Assembly (NCBI GenBank): GCA_021776825.1
Contig: JAJFFG010000046.1
Span: forward strand, 44,193-108,192
Origin: Planctomycetota bacterium
Lineage (GTDB): Bacteria; Planctomycetota; JAJSAM01; JAJVHW01
Reading direction: 5' to 3'
DNA length: 64,000 bases
The notes below the pieces were generated by a model, which was not told the DNA's origin, did no database searches, and saw nothing but the letters and a program-made list of their open reading frames with translations. Position numbers and translations under genes: made by a program. Of the stretch, positions 45,376 through 54,297 are shown piece by piece. Numbering within the stretch: the first letter of the stretch is position 1; the number at the start of each line of letters is the position of its first letter.

Positions 45376-46497
45376 TCAGGTGACGACCTTGTCCAGCCGT
45401 GCGAGGCCGATGGCGACGAAGAACGCCGGAGCGAACCACGACGCCACAAGCGGATGGAGCTCACCGCGCGCCCCCATCTCCTGGAAGAAGAGGTCGACGG
45501 CCATGTACGCGGCGCAGCAGCCGAAGGCCACGCCGAGACCGGCGGCGATCGATCGCTGACCGGGCCGCGCGACGAACGGCAGGCCGAGGAGCAGCAGCAC
45601 GAAGTTCGCCAACGGTCGCGTGTGGCGGGCGTAGAGCTGCATCGAGAGCTCGTCGAACTTGTCCGGGTAGAGCCGCCGCAGTTCGCGGATCTTGGACGAC
45701 CGCAGCGAGCGCGTGTCGTCCTCGACCAGCACGTCGATCTCGGTTGGCGTGAACTGGAAGAAGACTGGCGCGTCCGGTGGCAGGTCGATGGCGGCGTGCA
45801 GCCGTCCGGTCTCGTCCTTCTCGATCGGCCGGATCTCGCCGCCGACCGGGAACCAGGCGGTGCGACCGCCATGGCGGCGGAACAGCAGTTCACGCGCATG
45901 GAACTCGCCCGTCGGCAGGAGTCGTCCCGGGTCGGAGTACTCGAGACAGCTCACCTCCGTGAGCCGCATGTCGTCCGGGAACCAGCGGGAGGCGACCACC
46001 GTGTTGACGCCGTCGCGCAGGTGCGGCACCGACTTACCCTTCGCCGTGCGATGTCCCTTCACGCGCCGCTCGACCGCCTCGAGGCGACGCAGCGAACTGG
46101 GCACCACGACGTCCTCTGCCACCACCAGCACACCCGTGATCAGGAGCGCGGCGAGGTACACGGGAAGCAGGATGCGGTGCAGGCCGCGCCCCGACGAGAG
46201 CATGGCCGCGAGTTCGTTGTGCCGCGTGAACGTCATCAGGCACGCGATCGCCGCGAAGAGTGTCAGATACGGCGCGAACAGCACGGTCAGCGCCGGGATC
46301 CGGTTGAGGTAGAACTTCAGCACGAGCGGCCAGACCGACTCGCCCTCCGGCAGGAGCGCGGCCCCCTCGACGAAGTCGTCGATCTTGCTCACGCCGTCCA
46401 CGACGAGGAAGAGCAGGACGAAGCCGACGAGGCACAGCCCGTACACGCCCGCGAAGCGCTTGCCGACGTAGCGATCGAGGATGCCGAAGAGGCCCAT
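45376..46497 (-). CDS. lptG: LptG-like LPS export permease
   Basis: 373 residues of the YjgP/YjgQ family: six membrane helices in two blocks of three (starting LDRYVGKRFAGVYGLCLVGF; ending ASWFAPAFFVAIGLARL) with a periplasmic beta-jellyroll region between. Its start shares one base with the stop of the preceding family member (TGATG). LptF and LptG form the membrane part of the LPS extractor LptB2FG. LptB is not in this window. The F/G assignment rests on gene order only. Confidence 0.85.
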   Translation of the reverse strand: MGLFGILDRYVGKRFAGVYGLCLVGFVLLFLVVDGVSKIDDFVEGAALLPEGESVWPLVLKFYLNRIPALTVLFAPYLTLFAAIACLMTFTRHNELAAMLSSGRGLHRILLPVYLAALLITGVLVVAEDVVVPSSLRRLEAVERRVKGHRTAKGKSVPHLRDGVNTVVASRWFPDDMRLTEVSCLEYSDPGRLLPTGEFHARELLFRRHGGRTAWFPVGGEIRPIEKDETGRLHAAIDLPPDAPVFFQFTPTEIDVLVEDDTRSLRSSKIRELRRLYPDKFDELSMQLYARHTRPLANFVLLLLGLPFVARPGQRSIAAGLGVAFGCCAAYMAVDLFFQEMGARGELHPLVASWFAPAFFVAIGLARLDKVVT

Positions 46498-47621
46498 CAG
46501 ACGCGCACGATCCTCCACACGAGCCAGCCTCCGGCGACAGCGAGCAGGGCATTCCCGAGCATCATCGCGATCGGCGCCGGCAGCACCCCTCCGATGGCGA
46601 GGTTCTCGCCGAGGCGCAGCAGCGGGTAGTAGACCGGGAGCGCGACGACGAGCCCCATGAGGAACGCCGAAGCACGTGACCCGCGCGCGCTGAAGAGACC
46701 GAGCGGAGCACCGAGCAGACCGAAGAACAGCGGCGCGAAGCCCATCGCGATGCGACGCCAGTACTCGGCCTCCCACTCGCGCACGAGCTCGGCGTTGGGC
46801 GAGCCGCGGGCGAGGCGGTAGAGGAGTTCCTCCCCCGTCATCTGGTCCTCGTCCTTCGCCTTCTCGCGGGGTGACGCGCTCACGAGCTGGTCCAGTTCGA
46901 TGGCCAGGCGTCCCTCCTCCTGCGTCAGGCGCGTGTCCTGGCGCACGGAGCGCAGCTTCTCGAGGCGGATGTTCAGAAGCTCGCCGTCCTCGCTCAGCCA
47001 GAGCCACGCACGCTCGGCGCGCAGGTCGAACGGGCCGCCGGCCAGCGGGTCCGCGGAGCCCTTCTTCTTCCCAGACTCGTCAGCCTTGCCGCGGAACGTG
47101 ATCTGGACGTCCTTGAACGCCCCGTCGCTCTCGCGCCGCTCGGCGGACATCAGGAAGCTGTCGCCGAGGGTCAGTTTGGTGGACGCACCGCGTTCGAGAG
47201 CGCGGATCAGCTGTTGGATCTGATCGCGGACGACCTCCTTCTTGCCGAGGGTCGCCCACGGGAGCACGTCCGAGTTCAGCCAGAGCGTCCCGAGCGAGAG
47301 CACCGCGCCGAGCAGAATGGCGGGCACGATCGCCTGCCACGGGTGCATCCCCCCCATCCGGAAGGCGGTGAATTCGTTGTCGTCCGCGAAACGTCCGTAG
47401 GCCAGCAGGCACGCCACCAGGAAGGCGAGCGGGAGCGTGATCGGGAACGCCTCGGGCAGCACGTACGGCAGCGCCCGGACGACGGCGATCAGCCCAAGCT
47501 CCGGCGCCTTGTGCAGGAACTGGAGCATCAGCGCGGCCCCGACGATCGCCGTGACGATGCCGAGCAGCAGCAGGAACGACGCGAGCAGCTCGCGCAGCAG
47601 GTAGCGCTGGATGCGGTTCAC
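46497..47621 (-). CDS. lptF: LptF-like LPS export permease
   Basis: 374 residues, same family: MNRIQRYLLRELLASFLLLL start, helices LPEAFPITLPLAFLVACLLAY and the paired C-terminal helices, with a periplasmic domain from about 120 to 270 containing a charged insert (RGKADESGKKKGSADP). First gene of a probable lptF-lptG-rluD-trmH transcription unit. It is divergent from the MsbA-like gene across 156 bases that contain a CTCCGG-type hexanucleotide-rich stretch (about 47625-47690). Confidence 0.85.
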   Translation of the reverse strand: MNRIQRYLLRELLASFLLLLGIVTAIVGAALMLQFLHKAPELGLIAVVRALPYVLPEAFPITLPLAFLVACLLAYGRFADDNEFTAFRMGGMHPWQAIVPAILLGAVLSLGTLWLNSDVLPWATLGKKEVVRDQIQQLIRALERGASTKLTLGDSFLMSAERRESDGAFKDVQITFRGKADESGKKKGSADPLAGGPFDLRAERAWLWLSEDGELLNIRLEKLRSVRQDTRLTQEEGRLAIELDQLVSASPREKAKDEDQMTGEELLYRLARGSPNAELVREWEAEYWRRIAMGFAPLFFGLLGAPLGLFSARGSRASAFLMGLVVALPVYYPLLRLGENLAIGGVLPAPIAMMLGNALLAVAGGWLVWRIVRV

Positions 47622-47777
47622 GGGCGGCTCCGGGTCGGGCCCTGGTTCCGGCTCCTGCTCCGGCTCCAGTTCCGGCTATCCGGGGCCGGCGCTCCACCTG
47701 AGGGGGCGTTTCTGCTCAACTCTGGGTCTCCCGCTCGCCGCGCGGCTTCGCTGCCGGTGTAGGCGACGCGACGCGGC

Positions 47778-49622
47778 ATGGGCTCCAGAAAAAGCGCCTC
47801 CGATCCGACGCGTCCAGCCCCCGCCACGGTGCGACGGCTGGTGCGGTACCTCCGTCCCCACAGGGCGGGGGCCGTGCTCGCGGTGGTGCTCGGTCTGATC
47901 TCGGCGGTGTTCGCGACGGGCTCGCTCCTCTCGATCGTCCCGGTGCTCGACGTCATCTTCGAGCCCGACGGCGTTGACCTCACGCTCGATCTGGTCCGGC
48001 AGGGAGGGACGGTCGGCTCGTGGCTGGCTGAGCGGATGGGCGAGATCGTCGCCGGCGACCGGTTGCGACTGCTGGGCCTCCTGATCTGCGTCCTGTTCGT
48101 GATGAAGGTCTTCCACGGCATCGCGACGTTCGCGCACAAGTACGCCGTCGAGCTGGTCACGACGCGGACGCAGCTGGACCTCGCCGAGGACACGTACCGT
48201 CGCCTGACGGAACACGACGAGGGCACGCTCGCTCGGGTGGGCCTGGGGAACCTCACGGCGCGTTTCAGTTACGACCTCGACATGGCGGGCAAGGCGCTCG
48301 CCACGGTCATTGGCATCCTGGTTCTCGAGCCTGGCCGATTCCTGTTCGCGGTTGCGGCGGCGTTGGCGATGTCCTGGCAGCTCACGCTCGTCTCCCTCGC
48401 ATTGGTGCCTCTCGTCGCGGCACTTGCGCAACTGCTGGGCCGCCGCATCCGGAAGGCCGCCGAGGGCATGCTCGAGAAGCGGGCGCTGCTGCTCACGCGG
48501 GTGAACGAGACCGTCAGCGCACTGCCAGCGGTGCAGATCTACGGCCAGGAGGGGCGCGAGCAGGAGCGCTTCGCCGGAGTGACCGAGCGTGTATTCGCGT
48601 GGTCGAAGCGGCTGGCGCGGCTCGAGTCCCTCAACGGACCGAGCCTGGAGGTCGCCTCGATCGTCTGCGTCGCGCCCGCGCTTCTCATGGGCGGTTGGCT
48701 GGTGACGGAAGGCGAGCTGCGCAGCGCCACGTTCATCGGGATCTTCCTGCTGCTCACCGCTGCCTGGGGTCCGCTGCGCAAGGCCGTCGGCGCCGCGAAC
48801 CGGCTCCAGGGTGGCGTGGCCGGCGCGCAGCGCATCTTCGACACGCTGGATCTGCCGCGGAGTGTGGAGGAGCGGCCGGGCGCGAAGACGATCCCTGCAC
48901 TCGCGCGCGGCATCGAGTGGCGCGACGTGACGCTCACGTACGGAGACGGCCGCACCGCCCTCCGCAGCGTGTCGCTCCGCGCCCCCGCCGGGCAGACGAC
49001 CGCTCTCGTGGGTCCGTCGGGCGCCGGGAAGACGTCGCTCCTCCACACGCTCCCACGGCTCGTCGACGTGACCGAGGGCGCGGTGCTGCTCGACGACACC
49101 GACGTGCGCGACGCCACGTTCGCATCCCTCCGAGGTCGCATGGCGCTCGTCACCCAGGACGCCCGCCTCTTCGGCGGCACACTGGCAGAGAACGTCGCGT
49201 ACGCGCGTCCGGGAGCGACCCGCGCAGAGATCGAGGCCGCCGGCGCCCCGGCGCGTGTCGACGAGATCGTCGCGCGGCTGCCCGATGGCTGGGACACCGT
49301 GCTCGACGAGACCGGCAGCGGCCTGTCGGGCGGCGAGCGGCAACGCGTCGCCATCGCCCGCGCCGTCTTGCGGGACCCGGAGATCCTGCTACTCGACGAG
49401 CCGACGTCAGCCCTCGACCCCGAGAACGAACGCCTCGTCCGCGCGGCCCTGGCCGAGCTCGGTCGCGGCCGCACGACCATCGTCGTCGCGCACCGCCGCG
49501 AGACCGTGCTTGCGGCCGACCACGTCGTCGTCTTCAACGACGGACGCGTCGAAGCCGAGGGCCCGCCGGCGCAGGTCGCCGCCCAGTCCGCGACCTTCCG
49601 CGAGCTGTTCGGCGCGGCCTGA
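47778..49622 (+). CDS. MsbA-like ABC exporter (fused membrane and ATPase domains)
   Basis: 614 residues. Six-helix exporter domain in the first 330 residues (for example VLAVVLGLISAVFATGSLLS), then an ATPase domain: Walker A VGPSGAGKTSLL, signature LSGGERQRVAIARA, Walker B ILLLDEPTSALDPE, and H-loop VAHRRE. Half-transporter that works as a homodimer. Being divergent from lptF/lptG suggests flipping of lipid A or another glycolipid, but the substrate is inferred from context. Confidence 0.88.
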   Translation: MGSRKSASDPTRPAPATVRRLVRYLRPHRAGAVLAVVLGLISAVFATGSLLSIVPVLDVIFEPDGVDLTLDLVRQGGTVGSWLAERMGEIVAGDRLRLLGLLICVLFVMKVFHGIATFAHKYAVELVTTRTQLDLAEDTYRRLTEHDEGTLARVGLGNLTARFSYDLDMAGKALATVIGILVLEPGRFLFAVAAALAMSWQLTLVSLALVPLVAALAQLLGRRIRKAAEGMLEKRALLLTRVNETVSALPAVQIYGQEGREQERFAGVTERVFAWSKRLARLESLNGPSLEVASIVCVAPALLMGGWLVTEGELRSATFIGIFLLLTAAWGPLRKAVGAANRLQGGVAGAQRIFDTLDLPRSVEERPGAKTIPALARGIEWRDVTLTYGDGRTALRSVSLRAPAGQTTALVGPSGAGKTSLLHTLPRLVDVTEGAVLLDDTDVRDATFASLRGRMALVTQDARLFGGTLAENVAYARPGATRAEIEAAGAPARVDEIVARLPDGWDTVLDETGSGLSGGERQRVAIARAVLRDPEILLLDEPTSALDPENERLVRAALAELGRGRTTIVVAHRRETVLAADHVVVFNDGRVEAEGPPAQVAAQSATFRELFGAA

Positions 49623-49679
49623 GAAGGCGTTCCCACCAACATTGCGGCGCCGGTCACGCTGTTGATGGGAACACCTTCT
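49622..49679. terminator. Stem-loop between the MsbA-like gene and arginase
   Basis: Arms AGAAGGcGTTCCCAcCAAC (49622-49640) and its inverted copy (49661-49679) match at 17 of 19 positions, with a 20-base loop. It begins at the last base of the transporter stop codon, which fits a transcription terminator, although there is no T-run and the stem is long. Confidence 0.6.
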
Positions 49680-49718
49680 GATCGAACGACCGGCCGACGC
49701 GCGGGCTACCCTGGCGCG

Positions 49719-50660
49719 ATGGCCAGCAAACTGATTCCCCGTCGTCCCGTCTCCATCATCGGCGTACGCCTCGACCTCGGCGCGGGCCGCCGCGGCACCG
49801 ACATGGGACCGTCCGCCGTCCGCATCGCGGGCCTGCACCGTTCGCTCGAGCGCGCGGGATTCGACGACGTCGCCGATCTCGGCGACGTGGCGCACGACGC
49901 CGTCGAGACGCTGAAGGTCGGCCGCAAGAACGCCAAGCACCTCGACGACATCGCGTCCGTATGTCGCAAGCTCGCGCGCCGCGTGCTGGGCGTCCTCGAC
50001 GAGGGACGCGTGCCCGTCGTGATCGGCGGCGACCACAGTTGCGCGGTCGGCACGTTCTCCGGCATCGCTGCGCACTTCCGGCGCCGCAAGGTGCAGCCGG
50101 GCATGATCTGGGTCGACGCCCACGGCGACATGAACACGCCGCGCACGTCGCGCAGCGGCAACGTCCACGGCATGCCGCTCGCCGCCCTGCTCGGCATGGG
50201 GCCGAAGGAGCTCACGCAGATCCTCGGCAAGCAGCCCAAGGTCTCCGCCGATCGCACCGTCCTCGTCGGCATCCGCGATCTCGACTACGACGAGCGCAAG
50301 CTCATCAAACGCTCCGGCGTGCGCGTCTACACGATGAAGGACATCGACGAGCAGGGCATGTCCGAGGTCATGCGCGAGGCCATCACGATCGCGTCCGGCC
50401 CGAAGGTCGAGCCCTTCCACATCAGCTTCGACCTCGACGGCGTCGACCCCCTCCACGCCCCCGGCGTCGGCACCGCCGTCCCCGGCGGCCTCACCTACCG
50501 CGAAGCCCACCTCGCGATGGAACTCATCGCCGAGTGCGGCCGCGCCTGCTCGGTCGAAGTCACCGAGATCAACCCGATCCTCGACCTGCAGAATCGCACT
50601 GCGAAGTTGGCGATGGAGCTGATCCTGTCCGCGCTGGGCAAGCGCATCTACGTGGACTGA
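49719..50660 (+). CDS. Arginase-family hydrolase
   Basis: 313 residues. The manganese-site motifs are complete: GGDHS (103-107, His106), DAHGD (133-137), SFDLDGVDP (Asp238, Asp240) and VTEINP (Glu283). The motif PRTSRSGNVHGMP matches the substrate loop of arginase better than agmatinase. It would hydrolyse arginine to ornithine and urea. The sequence between residues 152 and about 285 recurs nearly unchanged as a fragment at 62743. A 190-base gap follows with nothing recognisable. Confidence 0.9.
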   Translation: MASKLIPRRPVSIIGVRLDLGAGRRGTDMGPSAVRIAGLHRSLERAGFDDVADLGDVAHDAVETLKVGRKNAKHLDDIASVCRKLARRVLGVLDEGRVPVVIGGDHSCAVGTFSGIAAHFRRRKVQPGMIWVDAHGDMNTPRTSRSGNVHGMPLAALLGMGPKELTQILGKQPKVSADRTVLVGIRDLDYDERKLIKRSGVRVYTMKDIDEQGMSEVMREAITIASGPKVEPFHISFDLDGVDPLHAPGVGTAVPGGLTYREAHLAMELIAECGRACSVEVTEINPILDLQNRTAKLAMELILSALGKRIYVD

Positions 50661-50852
50661 GCCGGCCGACGGGGCCCGCCGTCATTCATGGTCTCGCATG
50701 TGACCCGGTGACCCGCGGCCGTTCGCCACGGCACCTTTGGACCCCATCAGAGGTCGCGGCCGCACCTACACGCGAGCCTGAGACGATGTCGCGCGCTCAG
50801 GTCTCCGCTCTCGGGCTGGCATCGGATGGCGAGTCACTCCGCGCCTGACACG

Positions 50853-51593
50853 TCACTCGTCGTCACCACGCACTGGTGGCCAACGCAGCACCTCCGTCTC
50901 GTTCCATGGTTCGACGAACGAGAGGCCACCCGCCAGCCGAAGTTGGTCGCGGCTCTTCCCGGTGAGCGCCTGCGCGACTTCGACGAGCGCCTCGGCTCCC
51001 TGCCCGGGGAAGTGCGCGACAACGTCGGACGGAAGCAGTGCCTTCACGCGACTGACGAGTGAATGTCCACCGAGTCGCGCGCGCGTCGCGGACGGAAGCG
51101 AGAGTTCGACGCCCTCTGGTCGGTACCTCACCCAGACGACAAGGGGACCCGCTGGTCGCGTCCGTACGCGCGCCTGGTCGATGAGTCGAAGTGCGCGTGA
51201 CCACAACTCGTCGAGCGCGGCCAGGCGGGCGTCCACATCATCGTCGAAGTCCAGTGTGGCGCGGAACATGGCGGCGGCGTCAGGGTCGGCGATGCGCGTC
51301 GGCGGTTGCTCCACGCGAACTCGATCTCGCAACCGGGCGACGATCCGGCGAATCGCCGTCGCGTCGTGGTCGTCGGCGCACGCTATGTCGAGAGAGCACT
51401 TGACCGTGTTCCCTCCCGGCTGGATCGACTCCTCGTCCGCGACACACGTGCCCGCGGCGAACTGCGCGGTGTAGGCGACGTCGGGCTCACTGGTCGCGAG
51501 TGTCGGCAGCGGATCGTCGAAGTGCAAAAACAGGTAGGCATTGACGCCGGTCTTGCCATCGGTCGATTCAACCCGGTGTGCGGTCAGGAACAT
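50853..51593 (-). CDS. Hypothetical protein, third gene of an unknown operon
   Basis: 246 residues. The N-terminal half is beta-rich and acidic (AYLFLHFDDPLPTLATSEPD, NTVKCSLDIACADDHDATAI), the C-terminal half mixed (LVVWVRYRPEGVELSLP, LLPSDVVAHFPGQGAEALVE). No signal peptide, membrane helix or known motif was seen. Its ATG shares one base with the stop of the upstream gene (TGATG), so it is translationally coupled. Confidence 0.65.
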   Translation of the reverse strand: MFLTAHRVESTDGKTGVNAYLFLHFDDPLPTLATSEPDVAYTAQFAAGTCVADEESIQPGGNTVKCSLDIACADDHDATAIRRIVARLRDRVRVEQPPTRIADPDAAAMFRATLDFDDDVDARLAALDELWSRALRLIDQARVRTRPAGPLVVWVRYRPEGVELSLPSATRARLGGHSLVSRVKALLPSDVVAHFPGQGAEALVEVAQALTGKSRDQLRLAGGLSFVEPWNETEVLRWPPVRGDDE

Positions 51594-51892
51594 CAGCCGA
51601 CTCGCGCGAGTCGCCTCGATCCGTGGCCGGTGCGGGCGGGGGACTCGACGTCCACCTCTGTGACATCGTCGGGACGAATCGTCGCCCGATGGATGACAAG
51701 CTCTCGAAGAGCCGCACGAGCAGCGTCAGAGAGCCGTGAGTACGCAAGCTCAAGTTCGTCGAAGAACCTCTCCTCGGAGTCCAGATCCGGCCCGGAAACA
51801 CCCTGGATCCATCGGGCTGCGCGGTGAGCCAACAATCGGCGTTCGATGTCGAGATAGCGCCCGAGCTCGCTCGGATCAGCGTCGGCGGTCAC
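51593..51892 (-). CDS. Hypothetical small helical protein, second gene of an unknown operon
   Basis: 99 residues, largely helical and charged (GRYLDIERRLLAHRAARWIQ, ERFFDELELAYSRLSDAARA). No family recognised. It overlaps the upstream gene by 4 bases (ATGA-type) and the downstream gene by one base, which supports it being a real coding region. Confidence 0.6.
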   Translation of the reverse strand: MTADADPSELGRYLDIERRLLAHRAARWIQGVSGPDLDSEERFFDELELAYSRLSDAARAALRELVIHRATIRPDDVTEVDVESPARTGHGSRRLARVG

Positions 51893-52284
51893 ACGGCCCT
51901 CCAGTCGGTGCGCGTCGCCGCCAGGCCCACTTCGAAGGTCGGCAGCGGCATGGTCACGAGCGGTTCGACGTGCATGTGCGGCAGCCTGGCTGGTCGGAGC
52001 GCAAGCGGACTCGCGATCATCGATTCCGGAATTCCCCAGAGGGTGTCGGTCGCCGAACCGCCGAATACCTGAGGTAGGCGGTGGGGCGCGAGCGAGTACA
52101 AGTCGTCGACGACAACCGACATGCCCCCGCCCGGGTGAACGTCCCCAGCTGCATTCGGAACCACGTCCGCGTGCGGACCGACCACGCGTACGCCGAGCAG
52201 TTTCGCGGATCTGCCGGTACGCGGGAACCCGTCCGCGTCGGCCTTCATCGTGCGGTAGAGAGTGTGCGTCACGTCAATCGACAT
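51889..52284 (-). CDS. Hypothetical protein with a VHPGGGMSV motif, first gene of an unknown operon
   Basis: 131 residues. The layout DADGFPRTGRSAKLLGVR, VHPGGGMSV, APHRLPQVFGG and a C-terminal HVEPLVTMPLPTFEVGLAAT recalls a widespread family of unknown function that I know only from its repeated motif (a GMSV box after a Pro-Gly turn). No catalytic residues are evident. Alternative start 12 codons downstream (MKADADG). It heads the three-gene operon that runs away from the IS66 remnant. Confidence 0.65.
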   Translation of the reverse strand: MSIDVTHTLYRTMKADADGFPRTGRSAKLLGVRVVGPHADVVPNAAGDVHPGGGMSVVVDDLYSLAPHRLPQVFGGSATDTLWGIPESMIASPLALRPARLPHMHVEPLVTMPLPTFEVGLAATRTDWRAV

Positions 52285-52370
52285 CCTACCACTCAGTCGT
52301 CCGGGAGTCCGTCAAGCTGACATTGTCCCCGCGGCGTCGATCCCACCGCGGCGGCTTCGCGGCGTCAACC

Positions 52371-52408
52371 GCGAACACCGAGAACTGTGAACTCCTTCGC
52401 CGTGAGCG
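52371..52408 (-). repeat. Single arm of the ACGGTGAA palindromic repeat family
   Basis: Contains CGAGAACTGTGAACTCCTTC followed by GCCGTGAGCG, matching the arms at 40397-40440 and 40523-40569. It lies between the unknown operon and the truncated IS66 transposase. The partner arm is missing, possibly removed by the insertion or deletion that truncated the transposase. Confidence 0.7.
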
Positions 52409-52439
52409 CTCTTCCGAATCTTGCTCACCCGCGACGAAG

Positions 52440-53414
52440 GGTCGGCGGTGTGCGGTGTCGCTGCTGCAGGCCGGGCGCGCCGAGGCGACCGCGCTCTACC
52501 TGGTGGGCGCCGGACGACTCTGGATCCGCGAGACCAAGCGCGTCTTCGCCGACCTGTTCTCGCTCGGGGTCTCGACGGGCGGCATCTGCCGCATCCTCGC
52601 CCGGGGCAGCGCCGCGCTCGAGCCGAGCTACGACGCCGCGCTCGAAGCCATCCGCGCCGCAACGGTGCTGCACGCCGACGAGACCCCGTGGTACCTGCGC
52701 GGCAAGCTCTGCTGGCTGTGGCTCGCGGCGACCGAGCGGTTGCGCGTCTTCAACGTCGATGCGCGCCGCACCATCGAGGCGCGCGAGCGCTTCTTGGGCG
52801 ACGTGCTCCTCGCCGTGCTGGTCACCGACCGCTACGTCGCCTACGCCGCGCAGCCCGCGCTGCGCCACCAGTTCTGCCTGGCGCATCTGGACCGAGACGG
52901 CAAAGCGCTCATCGCGCGCGGCGACGCCGCCAAGCCGTTCGGGGAGCGGTTCCGAGCTCTGATCGCCGTCGCCTTCAAGGAGTACCGGGAGTTCCAGGAG
53001 GACCATCACGACCGCGCGCTCATGCGCGTGCGCCTTCGCCCCACCTGGGCGGCGATGGTCGCGCTCTTGGTCGAGGGCGCCGAGGGCGAGCACGACCGTG
53101 TCGCCAACTTCTGTGCGCACCTCATCCAGAAAGCCGAGTCCATGTGGACCTTCACCGAGGTCCCCGGCTGTCCGCCTGACAACAATCTCGCCGAGCGAAG
53201 CCTGCGCAAACCCGTGCAGTGGCGCAAGGTCTCGCTCGGGTCGCAGAGCGAGTCGGGATGCCGGTTCGTGGAGCGCATCCTCACCACCGTCGAGACGCTT
53301 CGAGCGCAAGGTCGCGACGTGCTCGACTTCCTGGTCGAAACGACGCGCGCCACCACTCAGAGCCGAGCGACACCGTCGCTCCTGCCGGTCACCGCATCAC
53401 CCGCTCCTGGCTGA
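52440..53414 (+). pseudogene. IS66-family transposase, N-terminally truncated
   Basis: About 320 residues of the TnpC catalytic part: first Asp in VLHADETPWY, second Asp in VTDRYVAY, and Glu in PDNNLAERSLRKPVQWRKVS. The usual N-terminal helices and zinc region (about 150 residues) are missing, and the open frame upstream runs into the repeat arm at 52371. The accessory tnpA/tnpB genes are absent. Unlikely to be active. Confidence 0.8.
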
Positions 53415-53428
53415 TCCAGCCTCGCGAT

Positions 53429-53995
53429 CTACCCCCTGAACGCGTACACCGCCGGAACCCCATCCACGAGAAGAGCGCCGACGATCGTCACGTGACTCAG
53501 TGCCCCACCGAATGACGGATCCGAGTATCGCGAGAGGCCGCGCTCGACCGCGTCCGCGGCGGATTGCACCGCATCCCGTGTCGGTAGCGTCAGCTCGACG
53601 GAGGCGGCATCTCGCCGATCGAGGAGGCTCGCTGCTGATAGGACCTCCACCAACACGCCGGTCGCCGTCGATCGGGTCGTCGGCGTCGGCGTCGGGGCGC
53701 TGCCACTCGGAGCCGCACGAGCGTTCGCCGCCTCCTCCGAGCGCGGCTCGACTCCATGGACGACCTCGGAAGCCCCGGGCGCCGCGTCCGCGTTGTCGAC
53801 GCTCTCGCCGATGGGCGCGCTCGACGCGAGCCACGCACACAGCACGCACGCGGTCGTAGCCATGATCACGATCCACGAGGAGCCGATCCGGCCGGTCGTC
53901 TCGTCCGGGCTGTCGCGGATTGCCACTCTCCTCCTCACGCGCTCGAAGGCGCGGCGCAGAACACGAGCACTACGGGGAACAAGCAGCGACCTCAC
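53429..53995 (-). CDS. Hypothetical membrane-anchored protein
   Basis: 188 residues: basic N-terminus, one hydrophobic helix (SSWIVIMATTACVLCAWLAS, about 39-58), a Pro/Ala/Thr-rich linker, and a C-terminal domain of about 75 residues (VLVEVLSAASLLDRRDAASV, SHVTIVGALLVDGVPAVYAF). No family recognised. Basic N-terminus and helix suggest a periplasmic C-terminal domain. Confidence 0.5.
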   Translation of the reverse strand: MRSLLVPRSARVLRRAFERVRRRVAIRDSPDETTGRIGSSWIVIMATTACVLCAWLASSAPIGESVDNADAAPGASEVVHGVEPRSEEAANARAAPSGSAPTPTPTTRSTATGVLVEVLSAASLLDRRDAASVELTLPTRDAVQSAADAVERGLSRYSDPSFGGALSHVTIVGALLVDGVPAVYAFRG

Positions 53996-54014
53996 CGCGT
54001 GCGGCCCGACGCGT

Positions 54015-54140
54015 TCAGAGCTTGCGGATCTTCAGCTCCGTAACGCGCACCGAGCCGCCGTTGACCGCGACGCCCGGAAGCTCGGCGCCCGCCGGCCACG
54101 TCGCCGGTGACCACCTCGATGCATACGGTGTCAGGAACCG
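54015..54140 (-). pseudogene. Possible 3' remnant of a LamG/DUF1080-like gene
   Basis: A minus-strand frame ends in GVAVNGGSVRVTELKIRKL, which resembles the last strand of secreted LamG-like or DUF1080 domains (a GG turn, then a strand ending R-K/R-L and stop). Upstream the frame loses protein-like character at the palindromic repeat. The evidence is short, so this is only a suggestion. Confidence 0.3.
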
Positions 54141-54208
54141 TTCGTCGCTCGAGACCGAACGCAGGTGCCAGGCACGCGTGTTCGGGATAGCGCATCGAAC
54201 GGTTCCTG
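54126..54208. repeat. REP-like palindrome cluster
   Basis: GGTGTCAGGAACC (54128-54140), GGTGCCAGGCAC (about 54172-54183) and GGTTCCTGG (54201-54209) are related short palindromes; the outer ones form a 13-bp inverted repeat CAGGAACCGTTCG / complement (54132-54144 and 54196-54208). GGTGCCAGGCACC-type palindromes are common REP elements spread by RAYT transposases in other genomes. No RAYT gene is in the window. Confidence 0.6.
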
Positions 54209-54297
54209 GCTCGGTCATCACGCCCGTACACCCGATGGGTCGAATCCCTGGGACGGCGGGGACCCTCACGGCAACGGTACTGTGAGATGGTTGACTC

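Noticed and set aside
52323..52439. 5' extension of the IS66 transposase frame
   Set aside because: The frame runs through the palindromic repeat arm and has no transposase similarity there; it is a chance extension.
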